Assembly (NCBI RefSeq): GCF_000194605.1
Contig: NC_015321.1
Coordinates: forward strand, 124,001-188,000
Direction: 5' to 3'
Origin: Fluviicola taffensis DSM 16823
GTDB lineage: Bacteria > Bacteroidota > Bacteroidia > Flavobacteriales_D > Crocinitomicaceae
DNA length: 64,000 nucleotides
A program made the position numbers and the translations under genes. Under the pieces are notes generated by a model. That model saw only the letters and a program-made list of their open reading frames with translations, made no database searches and was not told the DNA's origin. Shown here piece by piece: positions 53,795 through 63,435 of this stretch (positions are counted from its first letter, which is position 1; each line of letters opens with the position of its first letter).

Positions 53795-54715
53795 CTATCG
53801 TTTTTTTGGCAACCAAACAAAGCTACTCATAAATGCTGGTAGAGCACTATTAAAGAGGTAAATCAGAATACTCGATACAATGACATCAGGAACAGAAACC
53901 ACAGTACCAGCAAATACAAATAAAGCGGCAGTTTCACGAATCAATACTTTCCCCGACCACAAAGATGGAACGAACGAAGTTAATAAGTAAATCAACCAAA
54001 TTTGCGGAAATAAGAACCAAATATCGTCGTATCCAAAAGCAACAAACAGGAAAACATACTGAGAACTAAACACCAAAAACCGAATGAATGAAAAAACTAA
54101 AAGAGGACTTTTTAAATGCTGATACCTTCCATGGATACTTTGCAATCTCCGAATAAATGGATAAGAACTTCTTTTCTTGGGAAGAATATAATCTCCATAG
54201 AAATAAATCAAAATGATTACCGCTCCACCAATTGAGGTGGAAATCCACCAAGAGTTGGAGTTGCCATATTTCAGTAATAATGCTAATAATCCAAAAACAA
54301 GCGTTGGAATTAACTGACTCAAATTGGCTAATGCCGTAGAAAAGATGATGTAAATTGTTTCTCGTTTTTGAAAAAAGATCAATCTTCCCAAGAAATTACC
54401 CCAACCATTTGGAGTCATAAATCCAGAAGCAACACCTGCCCAAAAGGCATTTTTCACTAGAACAGGATCTGCGTTTAAGGGCTTTGTAATCGCTTTCCAC
54501 TTCAAAAATTCCATCCAAAGATTCGGAACTAAAAGTATAAAGCTGATAACCAATGCCCACCAATGTTTAATCTCCAAACCTTTCGTATGTTCCCAATCCA
54601 CATTTCGCAATTGGAAATACAAACTCCAAATCACAGCTACAAAGACCATTAATTTGATCAATGTCATTAAAACAGCTCGTTTTTTAGTAGCTTTATCTTT
54701 CTCTTTCATTTGCAT
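53795..54715 (-). CDS. UPF0104 / LPG-synthase-TM-type membrane protein
   Basis: 306 residues (ATG 54715) or 304 (ATG 54709); a longer frame to 54811 would run through the start of ruvC. About eight hydrophobic helices. The signature [14 protein letters not shown] near residue 95 and [11 protein letters not shown] near 240 are typical of the lysylphosphatidylglycerol synthase TM/UPF0104 family, whose members flip lipids or sit beside glycosyltransferases. Transcribed into the GT2 gene. Its start codon overlaps that of the divergent ruvC. Confidence 0.8.
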   Translation of the reverse strand: MQMKEKDKATKKRAVLMTLIKLMVFVAVIWSLYFQLRNVDWEHTKGLEIKHWWALVISFILLVPNLWMEFLKWKAITKPLNADPVLVKNAFWAGVASGFMTPNGWGNFLGRLIFFQKRETIYIIFSTALANLSQLIPTLVFGLLALLLKYGNSNSWWISTSIGGAVIILIYFYGDYILPKKRSSYPFIRRLQSIHGRYQHLKSPLLVFSFIRFLVFSSQYVFLFVAFGYDDIWFLFPQIWLIYLLTSFVPSLWSGKVLIRETAALFVFAGTVVSVPDVIVSSILIYLFNSALPAFMSSFVWLPKKR

Positions 54716-55271
54716 GGCCGAAGATAAAATAATTTTAGGGATTGACCCCGGAACAACTGTATTAGGATATGGATTAATCCACATTAAAGGCACGAAAATT
54801 GAAATGCTCAACTTCGGAATTATTCAATTAAACAAATTGGACAACCAACCCGATAAATTGAAACGCATTTTTGATCGAATTGACGGTCTAATGGAAGAGT
54901 ACAAACCAGACGAAATGGCAATTGAAGCTCCTTTCTTTGGGAAGAACGTTCAATCCATGCTAAAACTTGGAAGAGCTCAAGGAGTCGCAATTGCAGCTTC
55001 TCTTCGACGAAATATTCCGTACGAAGAATATACTCCAAAACGCATTAAACAGGCAATTACGGGTAATGGAAACGCTTCAAAAGAACAAGTTGCGGCTATG
55101 CTCCAAACTTTACTAAAATTCGATGAAATTCCAAAATACTTAGATGCCACGGATGGTTTAGCGGCTGCCGTTTGTCATCATTTTTCCAAAGGAATTGGTG
55201 AAAACAATAAAAGCAAAGGAAATAGCTGGACCAATTTCATTAGTAATAACCCAGATCGTAAAATCAGATGA
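54714..55271 (+). CDS. ruvC: Holliday-junction resolvase RuvC
   Basis: 185 residues from ATG 54714 ([20 protein letters not shown]); an upstream frame from 54654 lies in the divergent gene. Four catalytic acidic residues are visible: Asp in GIDPG, Glu in AIEAPFFG, and the C-terminal Asp pair region [14 protein letters not shown]. RuvC cleaves Holliday junctions moved by RuvAB. The next gene overlaps its stop by 4 bases (ATGA). Confidence 0.96.
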   Translation: MAEDKIILGIDPGTTVLGYGLIHIKGTKIEMLNFGIIQLNKLDNQPDKLKRIFDRIDGLMEEYKPDEMAIEAPFFGKNVQSMLKLGRAQGVAIAASLRRNIPYEEYTPKRIKQAITGNGNASKEQVAAMLQTLLKFDEIPKYLDATDGLAAAVCHHFSKGIGENNKSKGNSWTNFISNNPDRKIR

Positions 55272-55969
55272 AAAAAATCATTTTTCTTTTAATTGTTATA
55301 AGTTCAACCACTCTGAAAGCCCAAGAAACTTTCGAATGGTATGAAGGAACCTGTTACATGAAAGCTCAAATAGACACTTCAAAAGCAACCTATAATCAAA
55401 TTCAAAATGCGCATTACACTTTGATTCAAGCTTCTGATTTAAGTCAACCGTTTTTAGCTTACCAGGTAAAAGACACGACTTACATGAACGTGAAGGGGAT
55501 TCAATTCGAGTGCGGAAATTTCTTGAATGAATTGGATAAAATGGACTATCCAAAAGGAGAATACTGGACAAAAATAAAAAAGGAAAAAGCAAACAATTTA
55601 CGTGAGCAATGCCTTTTACATGAAAAAGCAGTCATCGCATTGACTAATCCCAAAGCTTTAAAAGGAACACCTTACTGCAAAGAATGTTCGGAATATATTT
55701 CTGCATTAGAAAAAGGTGGGGAAATACTTCTAAAACTTTGGAAAAAAATGACTGAAGAAGAAATTGCAACTGCTAATAATCCAGAATTATTAAGCAAAAC
55801 TTTCGAACAAAGTTGGAATAGTCCGAATAATGAGTTTATTGCACGGTTAGAAGTTCTGAGATATGGTTGGTGGAACTGCGTTCTTCAAAATCAAAAAGAA
55901 TGGTTCAGTGAAAACCTTTACAAAGCTGAATTTCAAAAATTGATGATCTCAATCACACCTTGTAATTAA
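55268..55969 (+). CDS. Hypothetical secreted protein
   Basis: 233 residues with signal peptide about 1-18 ([16 protein letters not shown]). Helix-rich mature part with a CKECSEY motif (near 137) and several W residues; four to six Cys. No family recognised. Translationally coupled to ruvC by ATGA overlap; no obvious functional link. Its stop and that of the convergent DUF4296 gene share the bases TTAA. Confidence 0.6.
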   Translation: MKKIIFLLIVISSTTLKAQETFEWYEGTCYMKAQIDTSKATYNQIQNAHYTLIQASDLSQPFLAYQVKDTTYMNVKGIQFECGNFLNELDKMDYPKGEYWTKIKKEKANNLREQCLLHEKAVIALTNPKALKGTPYCKECSEYISALEKGGEILLKLWKKMTEEEIATANNPELLSKTFEQSWNSPNNEFIARLEVLRYGWWNCVLQNQKEWFSENLYKAEFQKLMISITPCN

Positions 55970-56319
55970 GATTTCTTCTGCATTTCAATCGATTTCTTTT
56001 GAAGATTCTCTTGAACTTTATCAATGATAAATTTGAACTCTTCTTTCGTTCCATTATAATAAATGTAAGAATCTTCGTATTGTTTTTCAGTAATATTCTT
56101 GGACTTAAGATAAGCCCTTCCAGAAGCATTCATGACTTTATAGTATCGATTTACGGTTGTATAGGTGTTTGAAATATGAGCTTCCAAAATATAGATATCT
56201 GTCATCAAATCAATCATTTCAGTTTTAGGTATTAAGTTGTCGGGTTTCTGCAAACCTTCTAACCCATCATGACATGACTGAGTAAGTACCAACAATGCTA
56301 TGAATAGAATTATTTTCAT
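55966..56319 (-). CDS. DUF4296 lipoprotein
   Basis: 117 residues with lipobox (LTQSC, Cys about 16). KPDNLIPKTEMIDLMTDIYILEAHI and TEKQYEDSYIYYNGTKEEF define DUF4296, a Bacteroidota-specific envelope family of unknown role. Starts inside the stop of the dihydroorotase gene (ATGA), last gene of the operon GT2-dihydroorotase-DUF4296, an arrangement I believe is conserved in related genomes. Confidence 0.85.
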   Translation of the reverse strand: MKIILFIALLVLTQSCHDGLEGLQKPDNLIPKTEMIDLMTDIYILEAHISNTYTTVNRYYKVMNASGRAYLKSKNITEKQYEDSYIYYNGTKEEFKFIIDKVQENLQKKSIEMQKKS

Positions 56320-57653
56320 CGATTAAACAATAAACGCTCCCCACTTTGAACTCCCGTTAACTTTCCTTCATCAAAGACCAATTGACCATTCACAAAGGTT
56401 TTCTCAATAGAAGCTGAAAAAGTCGTTCCTTCAAAAGGTGACCAAGCACATTGTGACAATAAGGATTCTTTCGTAATCGTTGTTTTTCGATTCAAATTCA
56501 CCAATACCAAATCCGCGAAATACCCTTCTCGAATAAAACCACGATCTTTCACTTGAAAACAAATTGCTACAGCATGAGCCATCTTTTCAACGACTCTAAC
56601 TAATGGGATTTTTCCGTTCGCTGAGGCATCTAACATCGCTAACAATGCATGTTGAACAAGGGGGCCGCCTGAAGGTGCTTGTAAATACTTTTGCTGTTTT
56701 TCTTCAATAGTATGCGGCGCATGGTCAGTCGCAATCACATCTATTCGATTATCGAGCAATGCCTCCCAAATTTGCGCTCTATCAACTTCTGTTTTCACAG
56801 CAGGATTCCACTTTATCCAAGCGCCTTTTTCAGTATAATCAGCAGCTGAAAACCACAAATGGTGAATACATGCTTCGGCAGTAATTCGTTTTTGTTCCAA
56901 AGGAATATCATTTCGGAAAAGAGCCGTTTCAATTCCAGAAGAAATATGCAATATGTGTAAACGAGTATTGTTCTTTTTAGCTAAATCAACTGCTTTCGAA
57001 GAAGAGATGTAACATGCCTCGGCACTACGTATTAAAGGATGAGCTGACATTGGAATGTCTTCTCCGTATTTTTCCTTGTAAATCTCCAAATTCGTGCGAA
57101 TTGTCCCTTCATCTTCACAGTGAGTGGCAATCAGCATGGGAACATTTGCAAATAAATGCTCCAAAGTACTCGTATTATCAACCAACATATTTCCTGTTGA
57201 TGATCCCATAAAAATCTTCACACCACAAACATTTTCAATATTTGTGCGCATGACTTCCTCGTAATTATCGTTTGAAGCTCCCATGAAAAATGAATAATTC
57301 GCTGGAGAAACTTCTGAAGCCCTTTGGTATTTTGCTTCTAATAATTCTTGAGTCAATGTATTTGGAACCGTATTGGGCATTTCCATGAAAGAAGTTATTC
57401 CTCCAGCAACAGCCGCTCTAGATTCCGTTTGAATAGTCGCCTTGTGAGTTAATCCAGGTTCTCTAAAATGTACTTGGTCATCAATACAGCCAGGAAGAAG
57501 ATGTAAACCTTCACAGTTGATTTCCTCCACAATTCCATCTACTAATATCGAAGATGCAATTTTGATAATTCGCTTGCCTTCAATTAAAACGTCAGATACA
57601 AACTCTTTCCCTTCGTTAACAAGCGTTGCGCTCTTCAATAAAATTTTTGTCAT
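56316..57653 (-). CDS. pyrC: Dihydroorotase
   Basis: 445 residues from ATG 57653 (MTKILLKSATLVNEGKEF), which shares one base with the upstream stop (TAATG). Amidohydrolase metal motifs: DDQVHFREPG (first motif, in which the usual HxH reads QxH), VKIFMGSSTGN (carboxylated Lys), THCEDEG, LHILHISSG and ATDHAPH. Reaction: carbamoyl-aspartate to dihydroorotate in pyrimidine synthesis. The QxH variant occurs in the Bacteroidota group as I know it. Allantoinase or hydantoinase is the alternative. Confidence 0.85.
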   Translation of the reverse strand: MTKILLKSATLVNEGKEFVSDVLIEGKRIIKIASSILVDGIVEEINCEGLHLLPGCIDDQVHFREPGLTHKATIQTESRAAVAGGITSFMEMPNTVPNTLTQELLEAKYQRASEVSPANYSFFMGASNDNYEEVMRTNIENVCGVKIFMGSSTGNMLVDNTSTLEHLFANVPMLIATHCEDEGTIRTNLEIYKEKYGEDIPMSAHPLIRSAEACYISSSKAVDLAKKNNTRLHILHISSGIETALFRNDIPLEQKRITAEACIHHLWFSAADYTEKGAWIKWNPAVKTEVDRAQIWEALLDNRIDVIATDHAPHTIEEKQQKYLQAPSGGPLVQHALLAMLDASANGKIPLVRVVEKMAHAVAICFQVKDRGFIREGYFADLVLVNLNRKTTITKESLLSQCAWSPFEGTTFSASIEKTFVNGQLVFDEGKLTGVQSGERLLFNR

Positions 57654-58366
57654 TACACTTTGAGATTTCTCATTTTCCAAACTCCAAAAAATGCCTCTTT
57701 GAATATACTAGATGACATTTTTGATTCTCCAAATTGGCGATCAATAAATGTAATTGGAACTTCAATTAGTTTAAACCCTTTTTTCTTAGCTGCATATTTC
57801 ATTTCAATCTGAAAAGCATATCCTTTAAAATGAATATTGTCCAAATCAATTGCCTTCAACACTTTACTGGAATAACACATAAATCCAGCAGTTGTATCTG
57901 AAATACCAATAAACAAAATCATTCTCACATAGACTGAAGCAAAATAAGACATTAAAATACGGCCCAATGGCCAATTTTGAACTTTTCCTCCTTTTGTATA
58001 ACGTGATCCAATGCTAACATCTGCACCTTTTACAGTACAAGCCTCTAAAAGTCGGGGTAAATCCAATGGGTTGTGTGAGAAATCACAATCCATTTCAAAA
58101 ATGTAGTCGTAATTATGATTCAAAGACCATTTAAATCCGTGAATATATGCCGTCCCTAGTCCCATTTTCCCTTGACGTTCTTCCAAAAAGATACGATTGG
58201 GGAATTGAGTCATCAAATCACGAATAATAGATGCTGTTCCATCTGGAGAATTATCATCAACAAAAAGAATATCGATGGATACAGGTAAAGCCATGACAGC
58301 TTGAGCCATACGCTCAACGTTCTCTTTTTCGTTATAAGTTGGTATAATTACAATTGCTCGAGTCAC
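57653..58366 (-). CDS. Polyprenol-phosphate mannosyltransferase-type glycosyltransferase (GT2)
   Basis: 237 residues. GT-A fold with VIIPTYNEKENVE, FVDDNSPDGTA, the DxD-like EMDCDFSHNP, GSRYTKGGKVQNW and IEVPITFIDRQFGESKM, matching the Dpm1-like family that transfers mannose or glucose to polyprenol phosphate on the cytoplasmic face. The start codon is GTG (58366). First gene of the GT2-dihydroorotase-DUF4296 operon. Confidence 0.88.
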   Translation of the reverse strand: MTRAIVIIPTYNEKENVERMAQAVMALPVSIDILFVDDNSPDGTASIIRDLMTQFPNRIFLEERQGKMGLGTAYIHGFKWSLNHNYDYIFEMDCDFSHNPLDLPRLLEACTVKGADVSIGSRYTKGGKVQNWPLGRILMSYFASVYVRMILFIGISDTTAGFMCYSSKVLKAIDLDNIHFKGYAFQIEMKYAAKKKGFKLIEVPITFIDRQFGESKMSSSIFKEAFFGVWKMRNLKV

Positions 58367-58676
58367 GCGGGTTTTATTTCAGAGGATAAAAATAGTCAAA
58401 TTCCGCTTCCTTTGTTGATAATATGCTGTTTCTAACAAATTTTAAAAGTCTTAAAACTTAAAAATCTTTTAAACTAAATAACAAACGCACTTCACATCAT
58501 ATTCCCTACATTTAAAATTGCATGTAAAGTTAAGTGAGAATATTCCTTTACTTTCATCTAATAAACTCGATGCTTTTCAATTTTCTCAACACATGTTTCC
58601 TCTCAATTACTGTCGCACTAACGTTTGTTGTAATTTGCTCTTCAAAAGCTATTGCTTTTTCTTATCTTTGAAAGAG
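58367..58676. other. Divergent intergenic region
   Basis: No gene recognised. It holds the divergent promoters of the GT2 gene (TTTGAC...TATTTTTA box near 58390-58405 on the minus strand) and the LVIVD protein (TATCTTTG at 58663-58670). The in-frame extension of the LVIVD gene back to 58518 is not convincing as coding. Confidence 0.45.
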
Positions 58677-60068
58677 ATGAAATGGATTGCTAATCGTATT
58701 TTTTTGATTGTATTGATTGTTCAAAGCCAACAACTAGTTGCGCAATCATTCCAAAATATCACGAAATTAGATCAATGGCATCAAGACAGTTTAATTACGA
58801 ACACTTCTCTTAATCGCTATTCAGATTGTTACGGATTTGTGCAAAACGGACAGGAATATGCAGTTATTGGGTCCACTGAAGGAACGCACGTTTTTTTAAT
58901 CAATGATCAGGATAAATTAATCCCTAAAGGTTTCATAAAAGGTCGTTATTCGAGCACTTTTGTTGAACACCGAGAATATGCCGTGTTTAAAAACTACCTC
59001 TATGCAGTTTGTGACGAAGGTGTGAGTAGTTTGCAAATCATTGATCTTCAACACTTACCAGACTCCATTTATTTAGCAAAAGAAGACAGTACCTTATTTG
59101 GAAGAGTTCACAACATTTTCATAGATACGATTCAGCAAAAATTGTATTCATGTATTCACAGAAGTACCGTAAACACTCAAACTATTGATGCACCTTTAAA
59201 AATTTTCTCATTAGCTAATCCTTTAGCATTGCAAGAATTATGGAGCGGCCCGAGTGATGTAAATGAAGTACACGATATTTATGTTCGAAATGGAGTCGCT
59301 ATTCTAAACTGTGGTTACGATGGATTAAGAGTTTATAACTTCACGAATACCACGAATCCTGCTTACCTCGATTCTAAGTCCATATACCAAGATCAAGGAT
59401 ACAATCATCAAGGCTGGTTAACTCCAGATGGAACAAGGTATCTTTTCGCAGATGAAACAAACGGAAAACGAGTGAAAAACTGCAGCTTCGATGGCTCGAT
59501 CGTTACCATTAAAAACTACTTTGGAACCAATTACCAAAACGGCTCTGTTCCACACAATATTAAAGCCACCAATGAATTTGCTTTTGTTGCCTATTACAAC
59601 GAAGGCCTTCGGATTTTTGATTTGAGATATCCTATTCCTTTGGAAATTGCTCATTACGATACATATCCGGATGAAAAGGTCTATAAAATGAATGGAAACT
59701 GGGGAATTTATGCTAGTTTGCCTTCCAAACGCTTATTGGTTTCTGACCGAAAATATGGATTATTTCTACTTCATTTCAATCAAGAAAATGCCTTAAAAAG
59801 CTTTCCTCTTAGTGAATCAATCAATATCTTTCCAAATCCGATTTCTTCATCTGAATCCATTTTCATGACGATTCCTTTGGAGACGGAACGGGTTGAATGG
59901 CAGATTTTTGATTTACAAGGAAAACAAGTTTCAAAGGGTGAAATTGAACATTTTAATTCAGTAGAAATCCCTATGAACTTTGCTGTTGGAACCTATCAAC
60001 TAAGAATTCATCTGTACGATGAGCGAAATAACCAAGAAGAAATCACTCGAAAAATTGTAGTTATCTAA
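58677..60068 (+). CDS. T9SS-secreted LVIVD / choice-of-anchor-B-like repeat protein
   Basis: 463 residues from ATG 58677 (MKWIANRIFLIVLIVQSQQLVAQ, signal peptide); a longer frame to 58518 lacks signal character. Residues about 60-350 carry LVIVD-type beta-propeller repeats (GVSSLQIIDLQHLPDSIYLA, NCGYDGLRVYNFTNTTNPAYLD, YNEGLRIFDLRYPIPLEIAHYDTYP). A T9SS tail follows (INIFPNPISSSESIFM ... GTYQLRIHL). Surface or secreted protein, ligand unknown. An exact -7 box TATCTTTG ends 6 bases before the ATG. Confidence 0.82.
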   Translation: MKWIANRIFLIVLIVQSQQLVAQSFQNITKLDQWHQDSLITNTSLNRYSDCYGFVQNGQEYAVIGSTEGTHVFLINDQDKLIPKGFIKGRYSSTFVEHREYAVFKNYLYAVCDEGVSSLQIIDLQHLPDSIYLAKEDSTLFGRVHNIFIDTIQQKLYSCIHRSTVNTQTIDAPLKIFSLANPLALQELWSGPSDVNEVHDIYVRNGVAILNCGYDGLRVYNFTNTTNPAYLDSKSIYQDQGYNHQGWLTPDGTRYLFADETNGKRVKNCSFDGSIVTIKNYFGTNYQNGSVPHNIKATNEFAFVAYYNEGLRIFDLRYPIPLEIAHYDTYPDEKVYKMNGNWGIYASLPSKRLLVSDRKYGLFLLHFNQENALKSFPLSESINIFPNPISSSESIFMTIPLETERVEWQIFDLQGKQVSKGEIEHFNSVEIPMNFAVGTYQLRIHLYDERNNQEEITRKIVVI

Positions 60069-60078
60069 AATCAAGTAT

Positions 60079-60693
60079 ATGAAAATCACATTAATTCCCG
60101 TTTTAACTATCGCATTAATCCTCTTGGGAGCTTGCGGTGCACCTGCTAAAAAAGATTATTCCAAAGAAGTAGATGAAGGTACTTTTGATGGAAATCAATA
60201 TACAAGTCAGGCACTTGGCTGGACAATGGAATTTCCAGATAATTGGATAATTACTAAAAAATCGAGCTTGGAATCATTGGATGAAAGAACCAAAGAAATT
60301 GTAGAAGATACAAGCTCAAATATGGCAGGGATAAAGCGTACACTTGCTTTTCAAAAAAACTACGACAACAATTTTCAATCCACTTGGGAAGAATTTTCTG
60401 GCGATCAAACTTCATACAAGCGCATCATTTCAGATATTCACAAAACGATTTATAACAATTACTTGGATCAAAGAACTCCTTTAGACTCAGTTGCAGGACA
60501 ATTAAAAGTAAGTGGAATCACATTTGATACCTACCAAATTTCGTTATTTGATAAAAACGCAAAGAATTTCGCCAATCAATTATTGATGACAGCTCTTGTG
60601 AAAAATAAGTTTATGACAGTTACCATTGCTTATAACAACGATGCTGACAAAAAGAAGATATTGGATTTATTCAAGGGGTCGTCGTTTAAGTAA
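60079..60693 (+). CDS. Hypothetical lipoprotein
   Basis: 204 residues; lipobox LLGAC (Cys about 19). The mature part carries ALGWTMEFPDNWIITKKSSLESL, resembling the PsbP-like/DUF1795 pattern of periplasmic proteins, and ends with a conserved-looking VTIAYNNDADKKKILDLFKGSSF. Follows the LVIVD gene by 10 bases, so same transcript; abuts convergent recX without spacer. Confidence 0.6.
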   Translation: MKITLIPVLTIALILLGACGAPAKKDYSKEVDEGTFDGNQYTSQALGWTMEFPDNWIITKKSSLESLDERTKEIVEDTSSNMAGIKRTLAFQKNYDNNFQSTWEEFSGDQTSYKRIISDIHKTIYNNYLDQRTPLDSVAGQLKVSGITFDTYQISLFDKNAKNFANQLLMTALVKNKFMTVTIAYNNDADKKKILDLFKGSSFK

Positions 60694-61170
60694 TCAAACT
60701 TCATCACTTGAAAATTTCAAGATTTCATAAATCAAATCATTTTCGAAACCCTTTGATTGTGCATAACGAAGTACTTTCGCTTTCTTTTTCCAAGGATCTT
60801 TCTCCGTAGAAAGGTCCTTTTGTTTTTTTAAGATTTCTTTTCGGAGAATCTCATAGTATTCATCTGGGTCAATCGTTTTGAAAGCAAGCTGAATAATCTT
60901 TTCTGGAATGTGTTTTAGTCGAAGGCCTTGTTTGATCTTAATTCTACCCCAATGCTTGATTCGGAGCTTTCCAGAGACATAAGATTCAGCAAAACGACCT
61001 TCATCTAGGAATTTATTTTCAATGAGATAAGCGGTCAATTGATCCACTTGTTCGAAACTCAATCCCCAAGAAAATAATTTGTTTTTGACTTCAAAATGAC
61101 AACGGTCTTGGTAAGCGCAATACGATTCAATTTTGTGCTTGGCTTGCTGAAACGAAAAATTGCCCTCCAT
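60694..61170 (-). CDS. recX: Regulatory protein RecX
   Basis: 158 residues made of three-helix repeats. The signature [36 protein letters not shown] (about 30-62) and [19 protein letters not shown] are characteristic. RecX binds RecA filaments and limits recombinase activity. Lies 2 bases downstream of the RNase E/G gene, same strand, unlike the recA-recX arrangement of many bacteria. Confidence 0.92.
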   Translation of the reverse strand: MEGNFSFQQAKHKIESYCAYQDRCHFEVKNKLFSWGLSFEQVDQLTAYLIENKFLDEGRFAESYVSGKLRIKHWGRIKIKQGLRLKHIPEKIIQLAFKTIDPDEYYEILRKEILKKQKDLSTEKDPWKKKAKVLRYAQSKGFENDLIYEILKFSSDEV

Positions 61171-61172
61171 GA

Positions 61173-62720
61173 TTAGAGAGCAATTTCGTTATTATCTTTA
61201 TCTCGGAAGCTATATTCCAAGAGATGCTGTGATGTAACACCTCGAACATCGACCCATTTTTTATACTTCAAGAACCATTTCCATTGTTTGGAAATAAATC
61301 CTTTCTTAAAATAAGCCTCTAAATACGGATGAACTAAAAGCGATATTTTCTTTTCTTTCTTATCTGACAACAAGAAATTCAAGTTCATTTCAATCTCTTC
61401 AGCAAACAAAATAGATGCCTGAACTTCACCTGTCCCTTTACAGGTTGGGCAAGTTTCAGAAGTATTGATATCCGTTTCAGGTCTTACACGTTGACGCGTA
61501 ATTTCCACAACACCAAATTTAGACGGAGGAAGAATATTGTGTTTCGCTCTATCAGAACGCATAAACTCCTTCAACTTCTCGAATAAATCTTTGTTATTTT
61601 CTTTATCGTGCATATCAATGAAATCGATACAAACGATTCCACCCATATCTCTTAGTTGCAAGACACGAGCAATTTCTTCAGCAGCTTCTACATTGGTAGC
61701 AAGCGCATTTGATTCTTGTCCGTCGGCACCTTTTCTATTTCCACTATTCACATCAACGACGTGCATAGCTTCTGTATGCTCAATAATCAAGTAACCGCCA
61801 GAAGGCAAAGGAACTTTCTTACCAAACATGGTTTTGATTTGCTTATTGATTCCGAAACGCTCAAAAATATTGAGTTTTCCATCATACAATTTCAAGATTT
61901 TTTCTCGACCTGGAGCAATTCCACTGATATAATCTTTCAATTCACCCATCAGTTTTTCATCACTAACGTGAATATTCGAGAAATCAGCATTCAATAGGTC
62001 GCGCAAAATAGACGAAGTCTTATCGATTTCACCTAAAACACGACGTGGTGGAGTAGCTTGCTTCAAATTAGCATGCATCGTCTTCCACTTTTCCATCAAA
62101 TTACGTAAATCCTGATCGATTGCCTCTACTTTTTTGTTTTCGGCAACAGTGCGGATAATGACACCAAAATTTTTCGGTCTGATATCATCCATCAAGCGGC
62201 GTAGGCGATCACGCTCTTCTTGACTTTTAATTTTTTGAGAGATCGATACTTTTTCTGAAAAAGGAACTAATACCAAATAACGCCCAGCAAGTGTCAATTC
62301 TGCACTTAAACGCGGGCCTTTACTTGAAATTGGTTCTTTAGCAACTTGTACCAAAATTGGCGAAGTAGTTGATAAAATCTCAGTAATTTTTCCATCTTTC
62401 GGAATGTCTTTTTCTGACTTGAAATACAACAAATCAGAGACATTCTGCTTCCCTTGCAGGGTATCTTTGGTAAATTTATTCAACGATTGAAATTGCGGAC
62501 CTAAATCAAGATAATGCAAAAACGCATCTTTCTCATATCCAACATCCACAAACGCTGCATTTAAACTGGGCACTACTTTTCGAACTTTCCCTAGGTATAT
62601 ATCACCCACAGCAAAATCAGTACTTCCCTGTTCTTGATGCAACTCAATCAATTTCCCATCGCGCAAGAGAGCAAGCCAAACACCACCATCACGGGTGTCA
62701 ACAACTAGTTCTAAACTCAC
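61173..62720 (-). CDS. rng: Ribonuclease E/G family protein
   Basis: 515 residues from a GTG at 62720 ([13 protein letters not shown]), where homology begins; an ATG at 62768 would add 16 hydrophobic residues. The S1 domain (about 1-120: [32 protein letters not shown]) is followed by the RNase catalytic core with both metal Asp sites (HVVDVNSGN and IDFIDMHD) and the zinc-link CPTCKG. It lacks the E. coli RNase E C-terminal scaffold, so it is closer to RNase G. Roles: 5S/16S rRNA maturation and mRNA decay. Confidence 0.9.
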   Translation of the reverse strand: MSLELVVDTRDGGVWLALLRDGKLIELHQEQGSTDFAVGDIYLGKVRKVVPSLNAAFVDVGYEKDAFLHYLDLGPQFQSLNKFTKDTLQGKQNVSDLLYFKSEKDIPKDGKITEILSTTSPILVQVAKEPISSKGPRLSAELTLAGRYLVLVPFSEKVSISQKIKSQEERDRLRRLMDDIRPKNFGVIIRTVAENKKVEAIDQDLRNLMEKWKTMHANLKQATPPRRVLGEIDKTSSILRDLLNADFSNIHVSDEKLMGELKDYISGIAPGREKILKLYDGKLNIFERFGINKQIKTMFGKKVPLPSGGYLIIEHTEAMHVVDVNSGNRKGADGQESNALATNVEAAEEIARVLQLRDMGGIVCIDFIDMHDKENNKDLFEKLKEFMRSDRAKHNILPPSKFGVVEITRQRVRPETDINTSETCPTCKGTGEVQASILFAEEIEMNLNFLLSDKKEKKISLLVHPYLEAYFKKGFISKQWKWFLKYKKWVDVRGVTSQHLLEYSFRDKDNNEIAL

Positions 62721-62807
62721 GAACGTATAAATTAGAAAGTAACTAAAATAGAAAAACTTAGTAAGCAAATCTACTTACTAAGCTCTTCCAATATCTACAA
62801 GAAGTTT

Positions 62808-62900
62808 TTATTTCTTCTTTTTATGACGATTTTTTCTTAGTCTTTTCTTACGCTTGTGCGTCGCCATTTTATGTCTTTTTCTTTTCTTACCGCTTGGCAT
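62808..62900 (-). CDS. AURKAIP1/COX24-like basic miniprotein
   Basis: A 30-residue ORF, MPSGKKRKRHKMATHKRKKR then LRKNRHKKKK, 60 percent or more Lys/Arg. The MPSGKKRKRHKMATHKRKKRL pattern is that of the Bacteroidota AURKAIP1/COX24-domain miniprotein, related to mitoribosomal mS38. A small-subunit ribosomal location is inferred from the mitochondrial homologue. Lies downstream of the HU terminator and upstream of the RNase E/G gene. Confidence 0.75.
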   Translation of the reverse strand: MPSGKKRKRHKMATHKRKKRLRKNRHKKKK

Positions 62901-62953
62901 AGCAATATTATTTTATGGTTATTAATACAATTATTTCTTTTTCAATAGCTTTT

Positions 62954-62984
62954 AAAAAAAGCACTCCCGTGTTAACAGGAGTGC
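62954..62984 (-). terminator. Intrinsic terminator of the HU-family gene
   Basis: On the minus strand GCACTCC and GGAGTGC pair around a 10-base loop, followed by T7; 53 bases after the HU stop. Confidence 0.85.
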
Positions 62985-63036
62985 AAAGATATCAAAATAA
63001 GTTTTTCTACAACTAGTTGTAAGAAAAAAGATAGAA

Positions 63037-63327
63037 TTATTTTACAATTACTCTATTCTTAACCTCTTCAACGAATGTTTTAGCTGGTTTAAATGAAGGA
63101 ATATTATGAGCTGGGATAATAATCGTTGTGTTTTTTGAAATATTGCGTCCCGTCTTCTCTGCTCTCTCTTTCACGATGAAGCTACCAAAACCTCTCAAAT
63201 AAACATTTTGACCTTTAGTCAAAGAAGTTTTAATAGAAGTCATAAATGCCTCTACAGCTTTCTGCGCTTCATTTCTTTCCAATCCTGTTTCCTCTGCAAT
63301 TTCAGCAACGATATCTGCCTTTGTCAT
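63037..63327 (-). CDS. HU/IHF-family DNA-binding protein
   Basis: 96 residues, full length. MTKADIVAEIAEETGLERNE is the N-terminal helical dimerisation part; GQNVYLRGFGSFIVKERAEK precedes the beta-arm with GRNISKNTTIIIPAHNIPSFKPAK, where P in IPAHNIP intercalates DNA. Nucleoid-associated protein. The promoter region is shared divergently with mutY. Confidence 0.94.
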   Translation of the reverse strand: MTKADIVAEIAEETGLERNEAQKAVEAFMTSIKTSLTKGQNVYLRGFGSFIVKERAEKTGRNISKNTTIIIPAHNIPSFKPAKTFVEEVKNRVIVK

Positions 63328-63370
63328 CTTATTATAAATTAAAAATTTTCAACTTTGTGATTTTCAGGTG

Positions 63371-63401
63371 CAAAAGTAGTCAGCAAAAGCGTTTATTTTT
63401 G
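63371..63401. promoter_or_regulatory. Divergent -7 boxes of HU gene and mutY
   Basis: TACTTTTG on the minus strand (63378-63371) and TATTTTTG on the plus strand (63394-63401), both exact TAnnTTTG, lie 15 bases apart in the 108-base intergenic region. The two polymerases cannot occupy these sites together. Confidence 0.5.
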
Positions 63402-63435
63402 CTTTATTATTAAAAATTATGAAATTTTTCCCTAA

